This document shows, piece after piece, positions 8,345-16,900 of a stretch of 64,000 nucleotides of DNA. The stretch comes from CAZWRV01 sp964636325 (GTDB taxonomy: Bacteria > Verrucomicrobiota > Lentisphaeria > Victivallales > GWF2-50-93): assembly GCA_964636325.1 (NCBI GenBank), contig CAZWRV010000014.1:1-64000 (forward strand), in the 5' to 3' direction. Numbering within the stretch: the stretch's first letter is position 1; the number at the start of each line of letters is the position of its first letter. The notes beneath the pieces are model-generated. The model had not been told where the DNA came from, did no database searches, and worked only from the letters and a program-made list of their open reading frames with translations. Position numbers and translations under genes: made by a program.

Positions 8345-8515
8345 TCCGCTGAAAAGCGGATTTCGTTTCTACCAAAAATTAGCACCTTTTGAAATCACAG
8401 AAACGAGGCTGACGGGAACGCGCCACATTTGGCGCGTCTCCCTGCCTTGTGTTTCTGTGATGGGGCGTGCTAACCCCTTGGTAGAGACGCGAGCTCGGAG
8501 TTCGCGCCTCTTTTT
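8345..8515 (+). ncRNA. candidate structured RNA with intrinsic terminator
   Basis: No protein frame fits. A small hairpin TCCGC-TGAAAA-GCGGA (8345-8360) is followed by one long interrupted hairpin. Helices pair 8365-8375 with 8478-8488 (one G-U), 8379-8385 with 8467-8473, 8394-8404 with 8451-8461, 8405-8409 with 8444-8448, 8414-8417 with 8439-8442, and 8418-8425 with 8430-8437 (four-base loop). A terminator hairpin plus T5 follows at 8484-8515. Bases 8484-8488 belong to both the closing helix and the terminator stem, so the two cannot form fully together. It ends 79 bases before the SUKH-WG gene. It may be a stand-alone small RNA or a leader that controls that gene; I recognise no known class. 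Confidence 0.6.
8484..8515 (+). terminator. intrinsic terminator of the candidate RNA
   Basis: GAGACGCGAG and TTCGCGCCTC form a nearly perfect 10-base stem (8484-8493 with 8501-8510), followed directly by five T residues. Its left arm overlaps the closing helix of the upstream hairpin by five bases. Confidence 0.7.
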
Positions 8516-8594
8516 CTATATAGGATTGCGAGGAAATCCGGCTTGATTAGGCGGGAAAAAGTTAAAAGTAATAACGAAAGCGGAGGTGAATATG

Positions 8595-10211
8595 ATGGAC
8601 GCATTGTTAGACGATCTTTTCGCCCGGGCCAAGTCTATTTATCCCGAAGAATTCGGTTACGATCCTGAACATGACTACTCAATACCTGAAGGGCTTCCCA
8701 AGGAGACCGACTTCAAGGCGCTGCAGCGCAAATACAAATGCGTCTTTCCGCCGTCCTTCATCGCATACCAGACGGCCTATGCGGCTCATCTTCCCATGGG
8801 CGACTTCGACTCCGAAGGCTTCGGCTGGGCGACAAAGGGCATCAAGGCATACCGCAGCCTAGCTGACAAGCTTGACAGCGCGAAGGACATGGAAGTCCCC
8901 GAAACTCTTGTCCCATTCCGCGATGACAACGGCGATCTTTTCTGCTTCGACACAGAGCAGGCAGGCGAAGACGGCGAATGTCCTGTGGTGATTTGGGATC
9001 ATACGTCCGGCGAAGTCGTGGATGATCCCGCCTGCACATGGCCGAACTTCGCCGCCTGGCTCGAGAGCGGAATCAAGGATCCCGAACGCACAGGTGAAAT
9101 CGTGGAGGAGGAGGAAACTACTCCGCCTCCACCCTCCACCACCAAAGCCAAACCGGCTTCGGGCATCAGCCGTCCCGGTGATGCTGCCGCGTTGAAGCGG
9201 GTTATTGACCGCATCGTCGCGCTGCGTGAATCCGCAACCCATGAAAAGACGCCACTATTCCCCATCGACACCGAAAAAGGGGCTGGGTTCATAGATAGTC
9301 AGGGCAAGATAGCCATCAAGCCACAGTTTGACGATGCTGGTGACTTCCATGAAGGCCTTGCAGCAGTGAAGATTCATGGTCTTACAGGCTATATAGATCC
9401 TGCCGGAAAAATGGTTATCCAGCCTGCATACGTGGGCGAGCTAAGACCGTTCGCCGAGGGTCGCGTCGCAGTCTGCCAGAAGCAAAACAAGAAATGGATG
9501 GTCGGCTACCTGGATCGCAACGGCAAAACCGTGGTCGGACTTAAGTATCTTTTCGGCGGCGATTTCGCGGAAGGACTGGCCGTTGTGAAAACCGAATCGA
9601 AGCGTTTCGCCTGTATCGCCAGCGACGGGGAGGAACTCTTTGTCCTCGATCCGAGCATAGTCTGTGCGCGGAACTTCCATGACGGTCTGGCGGAGGTCGA
9701 GGTGAAGGCCAAGAAGCTCACCGCCGGATTCATCGACATGAGCGGTCAGATTGTCATACCGCCTGAGTTCGCCAACGCCAGTGATTTTTCCGAGGGATTG
9801 GCTCCTGTTATGGTCGGAAAGAGCGGCTGGGGCTACATAGACACCTTCGGGACGATGAAGATTCAGCCGACATATGAGTGGGCTGGGAATTTCTCTGGTG
9901 GTGTGGCCGCCGTCAAGCTTCCCGTCCAGAATGGAATAACTCTGATCGACCGCGATGGAAATATCGTCGCGCAAACCGACTGCGAAATCATCAAGGAGTT
10001 CAGCGAAGGTCTGGCGGCGGCCTCCGTCCATGGCAAAGGCAAGGGCGCCGGGCTGGTCACCGGCTACATCAACTCCGCCGGCGAGATGGTAATCCCGCCC
10101 AAATATATGGAGGCCGAACCTTTCCGTAACGGCCTGGCACAGGTCATATTCAACGATATGCGATCCGCATACATCGACACCGTCGGCAAGATAGTCTGGA
10201 AGGAGAAATAA
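8595..10211 (+). CDS. SUKH (SMI1/KNR4-like) domain fused to WG repeats
   Basis: About 538 aa. Residues 1-160 read as a SUKH/SMI1-KNR4 domain: KALQRKYKCVFPPSFIAYQ, then VPFRDDNGDLFCFDTE, then CPVVIWDHTSG. A Pro/Thr-rich linker (EEEETTPPPPSTTKAKP) follows. The rest is about eight WG-type repeats of the form GFIDxxGKxxIxPQFDxAxxFxEGLAxV, which should close a beta-propeller. SUKH domains act as immunity proteins against secreted toxins or as binding modules; WG repeats bind ligands of unknown kind. GGAGGTGA at 8582-8589 best serves ATG at 8595; GTG 8586 and ATG 8592 are alternatives. There is no signal peptide. Confidence 0.8.
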   Translation: MDALLDDLFARAKSIYPEEFGYDPEHDYSIPEGLPKETDFKALQRKYKCVFPPSFIAYQTAYAAHLPMGDFDSEGFGWATKGIKAYRSLADKLDSAKDMEVPETLVPFRDDNGDLFCFDTEQAGEDGECPVVIWDHTSGEVVDDPACTWPNFAAWLESGIKDPERTGEIVEEEETTPPPPSTTKAKPASGISRPGDAAALKRVIDRIVALRESATHEKTPLFPIDTEKGAGFIDSQGKIAIKPQFDDAGDFHEGLAAVKIHGLTGYIDPAGKMVIQPAYVGELRPFAEGRVAVCQKQNKKWMVGYLDRNGKTVVGLKYLFGGDFAEGLAVVKTESKRFACIASDGEELFVLDPSIVCARNFHDGLAEVEVKAKKLTAGFIDMSGQIVIPPEFANASDFSEGLAPVMVGKSGWGYIDTFGTMKIQPTYEWAGNFSGGVAAVKLPVQNGITLIDRDGNIVAQTDCEIIKEFSEGLAAASVHGKGKGAGLVTGYINSAGEMVIPPKYMEAEPFRNGLAQVIFNDMRSAYIDTVGKIVWKEK

Positions 10212-10670
10212 CGCGACATCTCCTGGGAACGCCGAGCAGCAGTTCGGCTTTAATGCCTCCATAGTGTGCCGCGCTGCCAGACTTGAAAGGCGGAATCGGG
10301 CAATATCGGCCAACTTTAAGGGGGAATTTATATAATCGAAAGGATTAGAACCATGGGAGCCAATCTTGTAGCGGAGGAAACACTCAATGTCGGACAGGAT
10401 TTCCGCCGCCCGACTCGAAATGGACAAAGCACACGCACGCCTGGGACGACGCGGCGCTGAACTTGTTCAAATAATGATTTCTCTCACAAAGGCGCGAAGG
10501 CACAAAGAAGAAATCGACAAAGTTAGCGACAAAGATGAAGGAGAAAAAATCCTTCCGCCTTCCGGAAGGATTTTCAATTCAAATTTTCCGGCATGGCGGT
10601 CAGAGGTGGAAGGACGGCATTTCCCCAACCCTCCCAAGACGGTGACAGGACGCTGCGGAAAATTTGAAGT
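10212..10670. other. non-coding spacer with repeats
   Basis: This 459-base gap holds no convincing gene. CCTGGGAACGCCGAGCAGCA (10222-10249 in full) recurs almost unchanged at 45867-45894. A degenerate AAGGCGCGAAGGCACAAAGA segment resembles debris of a wider repeat family. The nrdJ terminator hairpin is at 10541-10574. Confidence 0.6.
10541..10574 (-). terminator. intrinsic terminator of the ribonucleotide reductase gene
   Basis: On the minus strand, about 97 bases after the reductase stop codon, AAAATCCTTCC pairs with GGAAGGATTTT across a seven-base loop and runs straight into a further T tract. Confidence 0.7.
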
Positions 10671-12947
10671 TCACCCGCACTTGCTGTATCCGCAGCCGAT
10701 GCACTTGAGGCAGTTCTCCTCGGAGTAGAGGCTGCGTTCGTTGCACTGGGGGCAGATCATGAACTTGTCCTGGCCGGGGTGCCTCTTCTTGTCGTGGCCG
10801 TGGGGCTTTTCGGACTTGTCCTTGATGAATCCGATCCTCACCAGGTGCTTTTCTATGACCAGCCCGATGTCGGCGACGAGGGAGGGGACGTATTTGCCTT
10901 CGGCGAAGTATCCGCCGTTGGGGTCGTATATGCTTTTGAGCTCCTCGACGAGGAAGGACGGGTCGGGTTCGCGGCGGAAGACGGCGGAGATGAGCCTTGT
11001 CATGGCGACGATCCAGCTGAAGTGCTGGAGGTTCTTGGAGTTTATGAAGAGCTCGTACGGACGTCTTTTGCCGTTCGCGTCGGTTATGTCGTTGATGGTG
11101 AGGTAGAGGGCCTCGGTGGAGAGCGGCGTCTTGATCTTGTATGTGGTGCCGTCGAGTTCGAGGGGGCGCGGGGTGAACTTAGGCTCTCCGAGTTGTTGCA
11201 TGGCCTTGCCCTTGGCCTTCTTCTCGTCCTCCTCGCGGATGAGGACTCCTGCGATGTGTTCGGATGGCCTGAAGACGGTGCATCCCTTGAGGCCGCGCTC
11301 GTATGCCTGGAAGTAGACGTTCTTGAAGTCGTCGTACGAGAAGTCCGCAGGGACGTTGATGGTCTTGGAGATGGAGCTGTCGACGTATTTCTGTAGGGCG
11401 GCCTGTATTTCGATGTGCTCCTGGGGCTTCACTCCGTCGGTGGTTATGAAATATCTAGGGAGGTCCTGCGGTTCGGGGGATTCCGGCTTCACGGTTTCCA
11501 GGTATGTCCGGTATGCGTAGTCGGCGACTTCGACGGTTTCGGTGCCGTCGCCGTGGCCGGAGTTCCTGAGCTTGCGCTTGTATTTGAAGGCGAAGACGGG
11601 CTCGAGGCCGCTGGAGATGTTTCCTGCGAGGAGGCTTATCGTGCCGGTCGGCGCTATGGACGTGAGGTGCGAATTCCGCAGGCCTTTCTTTGCGACGGCC
11701 TTCTGGACTTCGGCGGGTAGCGTCGCGATAAAGGCGCCCTGGCAGTATTTCTCCTTGTCGAAGAGGGGGAATGGGCCCTTTTCGGCGGCGAGGTCGGCGC
11801 TCGCCTCGTATGCGGAGCAGGTGATAGTCCTCATGATCTCCTCCGCGGCCGCGATGGACTCGGGCGATCCGTAGCGCATTCCGAGCATGATGAAGGCGTC
11901 GGCGAGGCCGGTGATGCCGATGCCCATGCGCCGCTTTGCGAGGGCCTCCGCCTTCTGCTGGGGCAGGGGGTATGTGCTGATGTCTATGACGTTGTCGAGG
12001 AACCTGACGGCGACGGCGGCAGTCCTGCCGATCTCGTCGAGTTTGATCCTGGGATGCTTTGAGAACGGTGCGCTTATGAACTTTGTGAGGTTGACCGAGC
12101 CGAGCAGGCATGCGCCGTAAGGGGGCAGGGGCTGTTCGCCGCAGGGGTTGGTGGCGCATATCTCCTCGCAGTAGCGGAGGTTGTTCATCCTGTTGACATG
12201 GTCTATGAGGATAATGCCGGGCTCGGCGAAGTCGTATGCGGACTTCATGATGAGCTCCCAGAGCTCGACGGCGTGTACGGTCCGGTAGACGTTTCCGCCG
12301 AAGACCAGCTCCCACTTGGAGTTGCTCTTCACGGCGTCCATGAACTTGTCGGTGACGGCGACGGAAAGGTTGAACATCTGGAGCTTGGAGTTGTTCCGCT
12401 TCGACGTGACGAACTCCATGATGTCCGGATGATCGCAGCGGAGGACTGCCATCTGGGCGCCCCTGCGCTGCCCGGCGCTCATGATGGTCCTGCATGTGGA
12501 GTCGAATACCTGCATGAAGCTTATGGGGCCGGAGGATGTCGCCTCGCAGCCCTTTATGTGCGAATTGGCCGGACGGAGCGTGGAGAAGTCCATGCCGACG
12601 CCACCGCCCTGCTTCTGCGTGAGCGCGGCCTCCTTGACGGTGTCGAAGATACCCAGTATGGAGTCCTCTATCCTGTTCATGACGTAGCAGTTGAACATGG
12701 TGACTGCCTCGCGGGCCGTTCCGGCGTTGGCGATTATCCTGCCGCCGGGTATGAACTTGAAATCCTCGACGAGCGAGTAGAACTCCTTTTCGCGCTCGGC
12801 CGGTTTCTTCTCGTTGGCGGCGACCGCCCTGGCGACCCGCCGCCAGGTGTCCTCGAAGCTGCTGTCCGCCGGGATCGACGGCGATCCGAGATAGCGGTAT
12901 TTCTTCTCCCATATGTAATGGCTGATGTCGGTGGTCTTCTTCGTCAT
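10671..12947 (-). CDS. nrdJ: adenosylcobalamin-dependent (class II) ribonucleotide reductase
   Basis: This 758-aa enzyme reduces ribonucleotides to deoxyribonucleotides using a B12-derived thiyl radical, without oxygen. Visible are FNCYV, the first half of the active-site thiol pair; the NPCGE motif carrying the radical Cys and catalytic Asn and Glu; GGGVGMDFSTLRP; and the phosphate-binding SIAPTGTISLLAG. The last 30 residues form a zinc ribbon (CPQCNERS through CLKCIGCGYSKCG), common in class II enzymes and thought to pass reducing equivalents. AGGGGA lies just ahead of ATG 12947. No cobalamin riboswitch is evident upstream. Dependence on B12 fits an anaerobe. Confidence 0.95.
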   Translation of the reverse strand: MTKKTTDISHYIWEKKYRYLGSPSIPADSSFEDTWRRVARAVAANEKKPAEREKEFYSLVEDFKFIPGGRIIANAGTAREAVTMFNCYVMNRIEDSILGIFDTVKEAALTQKQGGGVGMDFSTLRPANSHIKGCEATSSGPISFMQVFDSTCRTIMSAGQRRGAQMAVLRCDHPDIMEFVTSKRNNSKLQMFNLSVAVTDKFMDAVKSNSKWELVFGGNVYRTVHAVELWELIMKSAYDFAEPGIILIDHVNRMNNLRYCEEICATNPCGEQPLPPYGACLLGSVNLTKFISAPFSKHPRIKLDEIGRTAAVAVRFLDNVIDISTYPLPQQKAEALAKRRMGIGITGLADAFIMLGMRYGSPESIAAAEEIMRTITCSAYEASADLAAEKGPFPLFDKEKYCQGAFIATLPAEVQKAVAKKGLRNSHLTSIAPTGTISLLAGNISSGLEPVFAFKYKRKLRNSGHGDGTETVEVADYAYRTYLETVKPESPEPQDLPRYFITTDGVKPQEHIEIQAALQKYVDSSISKTINVPADFSYDDFKNVYFQAYERGLKGCTVFRPSEHIAGVLIREEDEKKAKGKAMQQLGEPKFTPRPLELDGTTYKIKTPLSTEALYLTINDITDANGKRRPYELFINSKNLQHFSWIVAMTRLISAVFRREPDPSFLVEELKSIYDPNGGYFAEGKYVPSLVADIGLVIEKHLVRIGFIKDKSEKPHGHDKKRHPGQDKFMICPQCNERSLYSEENCLKCIGCGYSKCG

Positions 12948-13350
12948 ATGCTTCCCCTAAGGTGCTTGGATGAACTTATCCTGATGCACGAAGTTGAAAA
13001 TATGGATTATACACGTTACCGGAGAAAGATAAATTGAAAAACGGTAAATGAAAACGTGAAACTTGAAATTGGCTGATATATAAAACGTCGCTGGCGACTT
13101 CGGCGAAGTCGCCATACTCAAGCTCCTGCGCGCCGTAAGGGCGCCTTTTTCCCGCAGGGAAAAACCTAGTATCTTCAGGTTGATTAGATTGTGTCTCCGC
13201 GACGGCAGGCTCCTGGAAAAATCGGAGATCGCGCGGTTCATTCAAGGACTCCGTGGCATGCATTCCTGAACCGCATTAGATTCCAGCAGCGAAAAAGAAG
13301 CTGAGGGATTTGCCTGGCAAAAATATCGATTGTCGAATGAGATTGTCCGC
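12948..13350. other. non-coding spacer with a repeat copy
   Basis: This 403-base gap between nrdJ and hisF has no supportable gene. Its middle (13089-13170) is an inverted copy of the repeat at 49439-49520. The rest is short open frames with no family pattern. Confidence 0.6.
13089..13170 (-). repeat. TTTTTCCCTGCGGGAAAAA repeat, inverted copy
   Basis: Contains GGCGACTTCGGCGAAGTCGC, then CCTGCGCGCCGTAAGGGCGC and CTTTTTCCCGCAGGGAAAAA. It is the reverse complement of 49439-49520 with very few differences over 82 bases. Confidence 0.75.
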
Positions 13351-14172
13351 TCAAATTTCGATGTCGCCTGCCGGGCCGGAGTCGGAATTTCCGCCATTGC
13401 CGTTTTCCTGTGTACCATATCTGACATGGATGCCGTTGGCGGCGAGGTATTCCTTTGTGGCAGGGATGGTGAATGTTCCAAAGTGGAATATGCTTGCGGC
13501 GAGAACCGCGTCGGCCTTTCCGTCCTGGAGGACGTCGAGCAGGTGCTTGAGGGTGCCCGCGCCTCCGGAGGCGATGACGGGAACGGGGACTGCCTCGGCG
13601 ACTGCGCGCGTGAGCCCGATGTCGTAGCCGTCCTTGGTGCCGTCGCGGTCCATGCTTGTGAGGAGGATTTCGCCTGCGCCGAGCTTTGCGCCTCTGGCGG
13701 CCCATTCGACGGCGTCGAGCTCGGTGGGCTTTCTTCCGCCATGCGTGTAGACGGTCCATCCGCCCTTGGTGTTGCGCTTGGCGTCGATGGCGAGGACGAT
13801 GCACTGTGATCCGAACTTTTTTGCGCCCTGGGTGATGATGTCGGGATTCCTGACGGCCGCGGAGTTGACGGATATCTTGTCCGCGCCGGAGCTGAGCATG
13901 AGGCGCATGTCCTCGACGGTGCGGATTCCGCCGCCGACCGTGAGGGGGATGAAGACGTGCTCGGCGGTGTTGCGGACGACCTCGACCATGGTCTTGCGGT
14001 CGTCGCTTGTGGCGGTGATGTCGAGGAAGATAATTTCGTCCGCGCCCTGGCGGTCGTATTCGATGGCGGCCTCTACCGGGTCGCCTGCGTCGATCAGGTT
14101 GATGAAGTTGATGCCCTTCACGACACGGCCGTCGGTGACATCCAGGCAGGGGATTATTCGTTTGGCAAGCAC
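13351..14172 (-). CDS. hisF: imidazole glycerol phosphate synthase, cyclase subunit
   Basis: HisF uses ammonia from HisH to convert PRFAR to imidazole glycerol phosphate and AICAR in histidine synthesis. The (beta/alpha)8 barrel is complete: IIPCLDV with catalytic Asp11, LTVGGGIR, SVNSAAV, VLAIDAK with catalytic Asp130, IASGGAG and AASIFHFG. At 273 aa it is about 20 residues longer than usual; the extra tail after the last barrel helix is Gly/Asn-rich and looks unstructured. The start codon is GTG at 14172 with no strong ribosome site. No other his gene lies in the window. Confidence 0.95.
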   Translation of the reverse strand: MLAKRIIPCLDVTDGRVVKGINFINLIDAGDPVEAAIEYDRQGADEIIFLDITATSDDRKTMVEVVRNTAEHVFIPLTVGGGIRTVEDMRLMLSSGADKISVNSAAVRNPDIITQGAKKFGSQCIVLAIDAKRNTKGGWTVYTHGGRKPTELDAVEWAARGAKLGAGEILLTSMDRDGTKDGYDIGLTRAVAEAVPVPVIASGGAGTLKHLLDVLQDGKADAVLAASIFHFGTFTIPATKEYLAANGIHVRYGTQENGNGGNSDSGPAGDIEI

Positions 14173-14216
14173 AGGCTTGAATATCTTTACTTAGGGAGGT
14201 TCAATGTTTACAGTTT

Positions 14217-14346
14217 TAAATTCCAATAGCCAAGCGCCGAACCCCAAATAAATCTCAAAATTCAAGATCCAAGTCCTGAATTGCGATGTTTGGAATTTGG
14301 AACATGAAGCTTATTTGAGATTTGGCATTTGGAGTCTGGAAATTTT
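14217..14346. repeat. AAATTCCAA palindromic repeat, copy 1
   Basis: Starts TTTAAATTCCAATAGCCAAG and ends TTTGGAGTCTGGAAATTTT, with CCAAATAAATCTCAA in the left arm and TTATTTGAGATTTGG in the right. The two halves are an imperfect inverted repeat. A second copy is at 19056-19186. Confidence 0.7.
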
Positions 14347-14384
14347 AACGGTTTGCTTCGGATTTCGTGCTTCGGATTTCTGAT

Positions 14385-15830
14385 TTATGATATTCGTTTG
14401 ACGGCTTCCCTTCCCATGCGGAAGGCCTTGAGGTTGTTTTCGATGACGACGTCCTTGCCCTTGAAGCTGTTGATGATGGAGGTTTCAAAGGCCTCGTTGT
14501 ATGTCTTCTTGTCCGCCTTGGAGAGGAGCGCCCTGGAGAGGGCGCCGAGTATGACGGAGTTGGCGCACCTGATGTCGCCGATCTGGTTTGCGATGTCGCC
14601 GGCGTTGACGGTGAAGGTTCTTCCCTTGTACTCAATGGGCATGAGTCCGTATGAGCCGTCGTAGATGAGGTATCCGTTGTCCTCGAGCAGCGGGAGGAAT
14701 TTCTCGACGGACGGCTTGTTGAGGGCGATGAGGACGTTCATGCTCTTGACAATGGGCGATGCGATCTGGTATTTGCTTATGACGACGGAGCAGTTGGCGG
14801 TTCCTCCGCGCATCTCCGGACCGTATGATGGCAGCCAGGTGACGTTGAATCGGCAGGCGTGCCCCATGTATGAGATCATCATTCCGAGGCTGAGGATGCC
14901 TTGTCCGCCGAATCCTGCGCAAGTGATCCTGAACTCCCCCTCCCAGGGGGCCGCTTCGATGACCCTGTTGGTGGCGGGCTTGGACTTGATCAGAATGTCA
15001 AGAGTCTTGTCCTTGTCGTAGATTCCGACCGGCCGTTTGATGGGCTTCCTCTCGCCGCCGATATCCTTGAAGCACTTGAGCGGGAAGTGCGGGATCATCT
15101 TCTCCTCGATCCAGCGGTTGGCGTCGGTGGCGCTGATCTTGTGGTTGATCGGGCATGGGGAGAGGAATTCGACCAGCGAGAAGCCCTTTTTCTCCTTCAT
15201 GTAGGAGAGGGCCTTCCTGAGGGCGCGCCTTGCGTTCAGGATGTTCCTGGTCGAAGTGAGCGCGGTGCGTTCGACGTAGATGGGCGAATCGAGTGCCGCG
15301 ACCATCTCGGAGACCTTGAACGGATAGCCCTCGTTCTCGGTGGATCTTCCGAAGGGCGAGGTCATGGTCTTCATGCCGGGGAGGGTGGTCGGGGCCATCT
15401 GGCCGCCGGTCATCCCGTATATCGCGTTGTTCACGAAGAAGACGGCCATGTTCTCGCCGCGGTTGGCCGCCTGGATGAAGTTGTTGTAGCCGATGGCGCC
15501 GAGGTCGCCGTCGCCCTGATAGGAAATTACGAAGCAGTCGGGGTTGGCCCTGACCACGCCGGTGGCGACGGCGGGCGCCCTGCCGTGGGGGACCGAGACC
15601 GCCCCGCAGTCGAAGTAGTAATATATGAACACTGAGCATCCGACGGGGCACATTATGATGGTCTTGTCCTGCATCTCGAAGTCGGCGAGCGCCTCGGCCA
15701 GCAGCTTGTGGAGGATTCCGTGCCCGCAGCCCTGGCAGTAGTGCATGTTGTCCTTGATCGGCCCCGGCCGCCTCTCGAAGGTGGGGAAGAACCCTTTCGG
15801 CTTACCGAACTTGACTTTGCGACTCCTCAT
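14385..15830 (-). CDS. 2-oxoacid:ferredoxin oxidoreductase, fused beta-gamma subunits
   Basis: A 481-aa subunit of an enzyme that oxidatively decarboxylates a 2-oxoacid to acyl-CoA with reduction of ferredoxin. Residues 30-280 are the beta part with the thiamine diphosphate site: CQGCGHG, then SYQGDGDLGAIGYN, then NNAIYGMTGGQMAPTT. Residues 305-480 are a gamma part: FGGQGILSLGMMIS, then SYGPEMRGGTANCSVVIS. In many genomes these are separate genes; here one frame carries both. Gene order matches VOR/KGOR-type complexes. The start at 15830 overlaps the stop of the alpha gene by four bases. The substrate (branched-chain 2-oxoacid or 2-oxoglutarate) cannot be decided from sequence. Confidence 0.9.
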   Translation of the reverse strand: MRSRKVKFGKPKGFFPTFERRPGPIKDNMHYCQGCGHGILHKLLAEALADFEMQDKTIIMCPVGCSVFIYYYFDCGAVSVPHGRAPAVATGVVRANPDCFVISYQGDGDLGAIGYNNFIQAANRGENMAVFFVNNAIYGMTGGQMAPTTLPGMKTMTSPFGRSTENEGYPFKVSEMVAALDSPIYVERTALTSTRNILNARRALRKALSYMKEKKGFSLVEFLSPCPINHKISATDANRWIEEKMIPHFPLKCFKDIGGERKPIKRPVGIYDKDKTLDILIKSKPATNRVIEAAPWEGEFRITCAGFGGQGILSLGMMISYMGHACRFNVTWLPSYGPEMRGGTANCSVVISKYQIASPIVKSMNVLIALNKPSVEKFLPLLEDNGYLIYDGSYGLMPIEYKGRTFTVNAGDIANQIGDIRCANSVILGALSRALLSKADKKTYNEAFETSIINSFKGKDVVIENNLKAFRMGREAVKRIS

Positions 15831-16900
15831 TGCTTCCTCTTCTGCGCTTTGAGTATGTCAAGGCACTTGCGCCTGATTTCCTCGGAGGACGGGACGTTCC
15901 CGCCCATCCTGTTGTAGAAATGGACGGGCTTGGAGCATTCGATGGACAGCTTGACGTCGTCGATCATCTGGCCGTTGCTCATTTCGACGCAGAGGAACGA
16001 CTTAGTGGTTCTGGCGGCCTTCTGGAATTCCTTCGTCGGGAACGGGAAGAGTGTGACAGGCCTGATGAGGCCGACCTTGTGCCCTTCCGCGCGCAGCTCG
16101 GCGACCAGCGCCCTGGCGATTCTGCTGACGATGCCGTAGGCGGTGATCACAAGATCGGCGTCCTCGACGCAGTATGTCTCGGCGCGCTGCTCGTGCCTCT
16201 CTATGGTCCTGTATTTCTCCTGGAGCTTGATGTTGACCCGCTCCAGTTCGTCCGCCTCAAGATATATGGACGTTATGAAGTTCCTCCTGGTCTCGGGCGT
16301 CCCGGCCAGAGCCCATTCGGGGATCTTCTTCCTTTCGACCGGATCCGGCAGGGTGACGGCCTCCATCATCTGGCCGATGACGCCGTCGGTGACGACATAG
16401 ACGGGGGTGCGGTATTTGTCGGCGAGGAGGAAGGCCAGCATCGTCAGGTCGCACATCTCCTGGCAGGAGTTCGGTGCGAGGACGATGCACTTGTAGCTGC
16501 CATGTCCGCCGCCCTTGACCACCTGGTTGTAGTCGGCCTGCTCGGGGGCGATGTTGCCCAGTCCGGGCCCGCCGCGCATGATGTCGATGATCACTGCGGG
16601 CAGCTCGCAGGTGGCCAGGTACGAGACCCCTTCCTGTTTGAGGCTGATCCCGAGGCCCGATGATGCGGTCATCGCCCTCCTGCCCGCGGACGACGCCCCC
16701 AGGACCATGTTGATAGACGCTATCTCGCATTCCGCCTGGAGGAAGGTTCTTCCGAGCTGGGGGAAGAGCAGGGCGGCCGTGTTCGCTATCTCGCTGGCGG
16801 GGGTGATGGGATACCCGAAGAAACAGTCGCATCCCGCGAGAAGCGCTCCGTAGATCGTCGCCTCGTTGCCCTTAAGCAGCAAAGTCCTGTCATTCTCCAT
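15827..16900 (-). CDS. 2-oxoacid:ferredoxin oxidoreductase, alpha subunit
   Basis: A 357-aa pyruvate:ferredoxin-type alpha chain. It shows the domain I pyrimidine-binding region (GNEATIYGALLAGCDCFFGYP, ITPASEIANTAA), AECEIASINMVLGASSAGRR, and the domain II end (GIVSRIARALVAELRAEGHK, then VGLIRPVTLFPFP). This layout is typical of KorA/VorB subunits. It overlaps the ferredoxin gene by 11 bases and the beta-gamma gene by four, so the three are translated as one operon. The name vorB is likely but not certain. Confidence 0.9.
   Translation of the reverse strand: MENDRTLLLKGNEATIYGALLAGCDCFFGYPITPASEIANTAALLFPQLGRTFLQAECEIASINMVLGASSAGRRAMTASSGLGISLKQEGVSYLATCELPAVIIDIMRGGPGLGNIAPEQADYNQVVKGGGHGSYKCIVLAPNSCQEMCDLTMLAFLLADKYRTPVYVVTDGVIGQMMEAVTLPDPVERKKIPEWALAGTPETRRNFITSIYLEADELERVNIKLQEKYRTIERHEQRAETYCVEDADLVITAYGIVSRIARALVAELRAEGHKVGLIRPVTLFPFPTKEFQKAARTTKSFLCVEMSNGQMIDDVKLSIECSKPVHFYNRMGGNVPSSEEIRRKCLDILKAQKRKQ

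Noticed and set aside
8345..8515. Assignment of the hairpin RNA to 6S RNA
   Set aside because: A long hairpin is shared with 6S, but there is no clear large central open bubble or ssrS context; left as unclassified.
11455..12912. 485-codon Arg-rich frame within nrdJ
   Set aside because: A shifted frame of the same strand, very rich in Arg/His/Pro, as expected from high G+C; the nrdJ frame has all catalytic motifs.
12948..13350. Cobalamin riboswitch ahead of the B12-dependent reductase
   Set aside because: No B12-box or matching core could be seen; the spacer carries a dispersed repeat.
14901..15635. Long plus-strand frame antisense to the beta-gamma oxidoreductase
   Set aside because: Val/Gly/Asp-rich shadow with no domain pattern.
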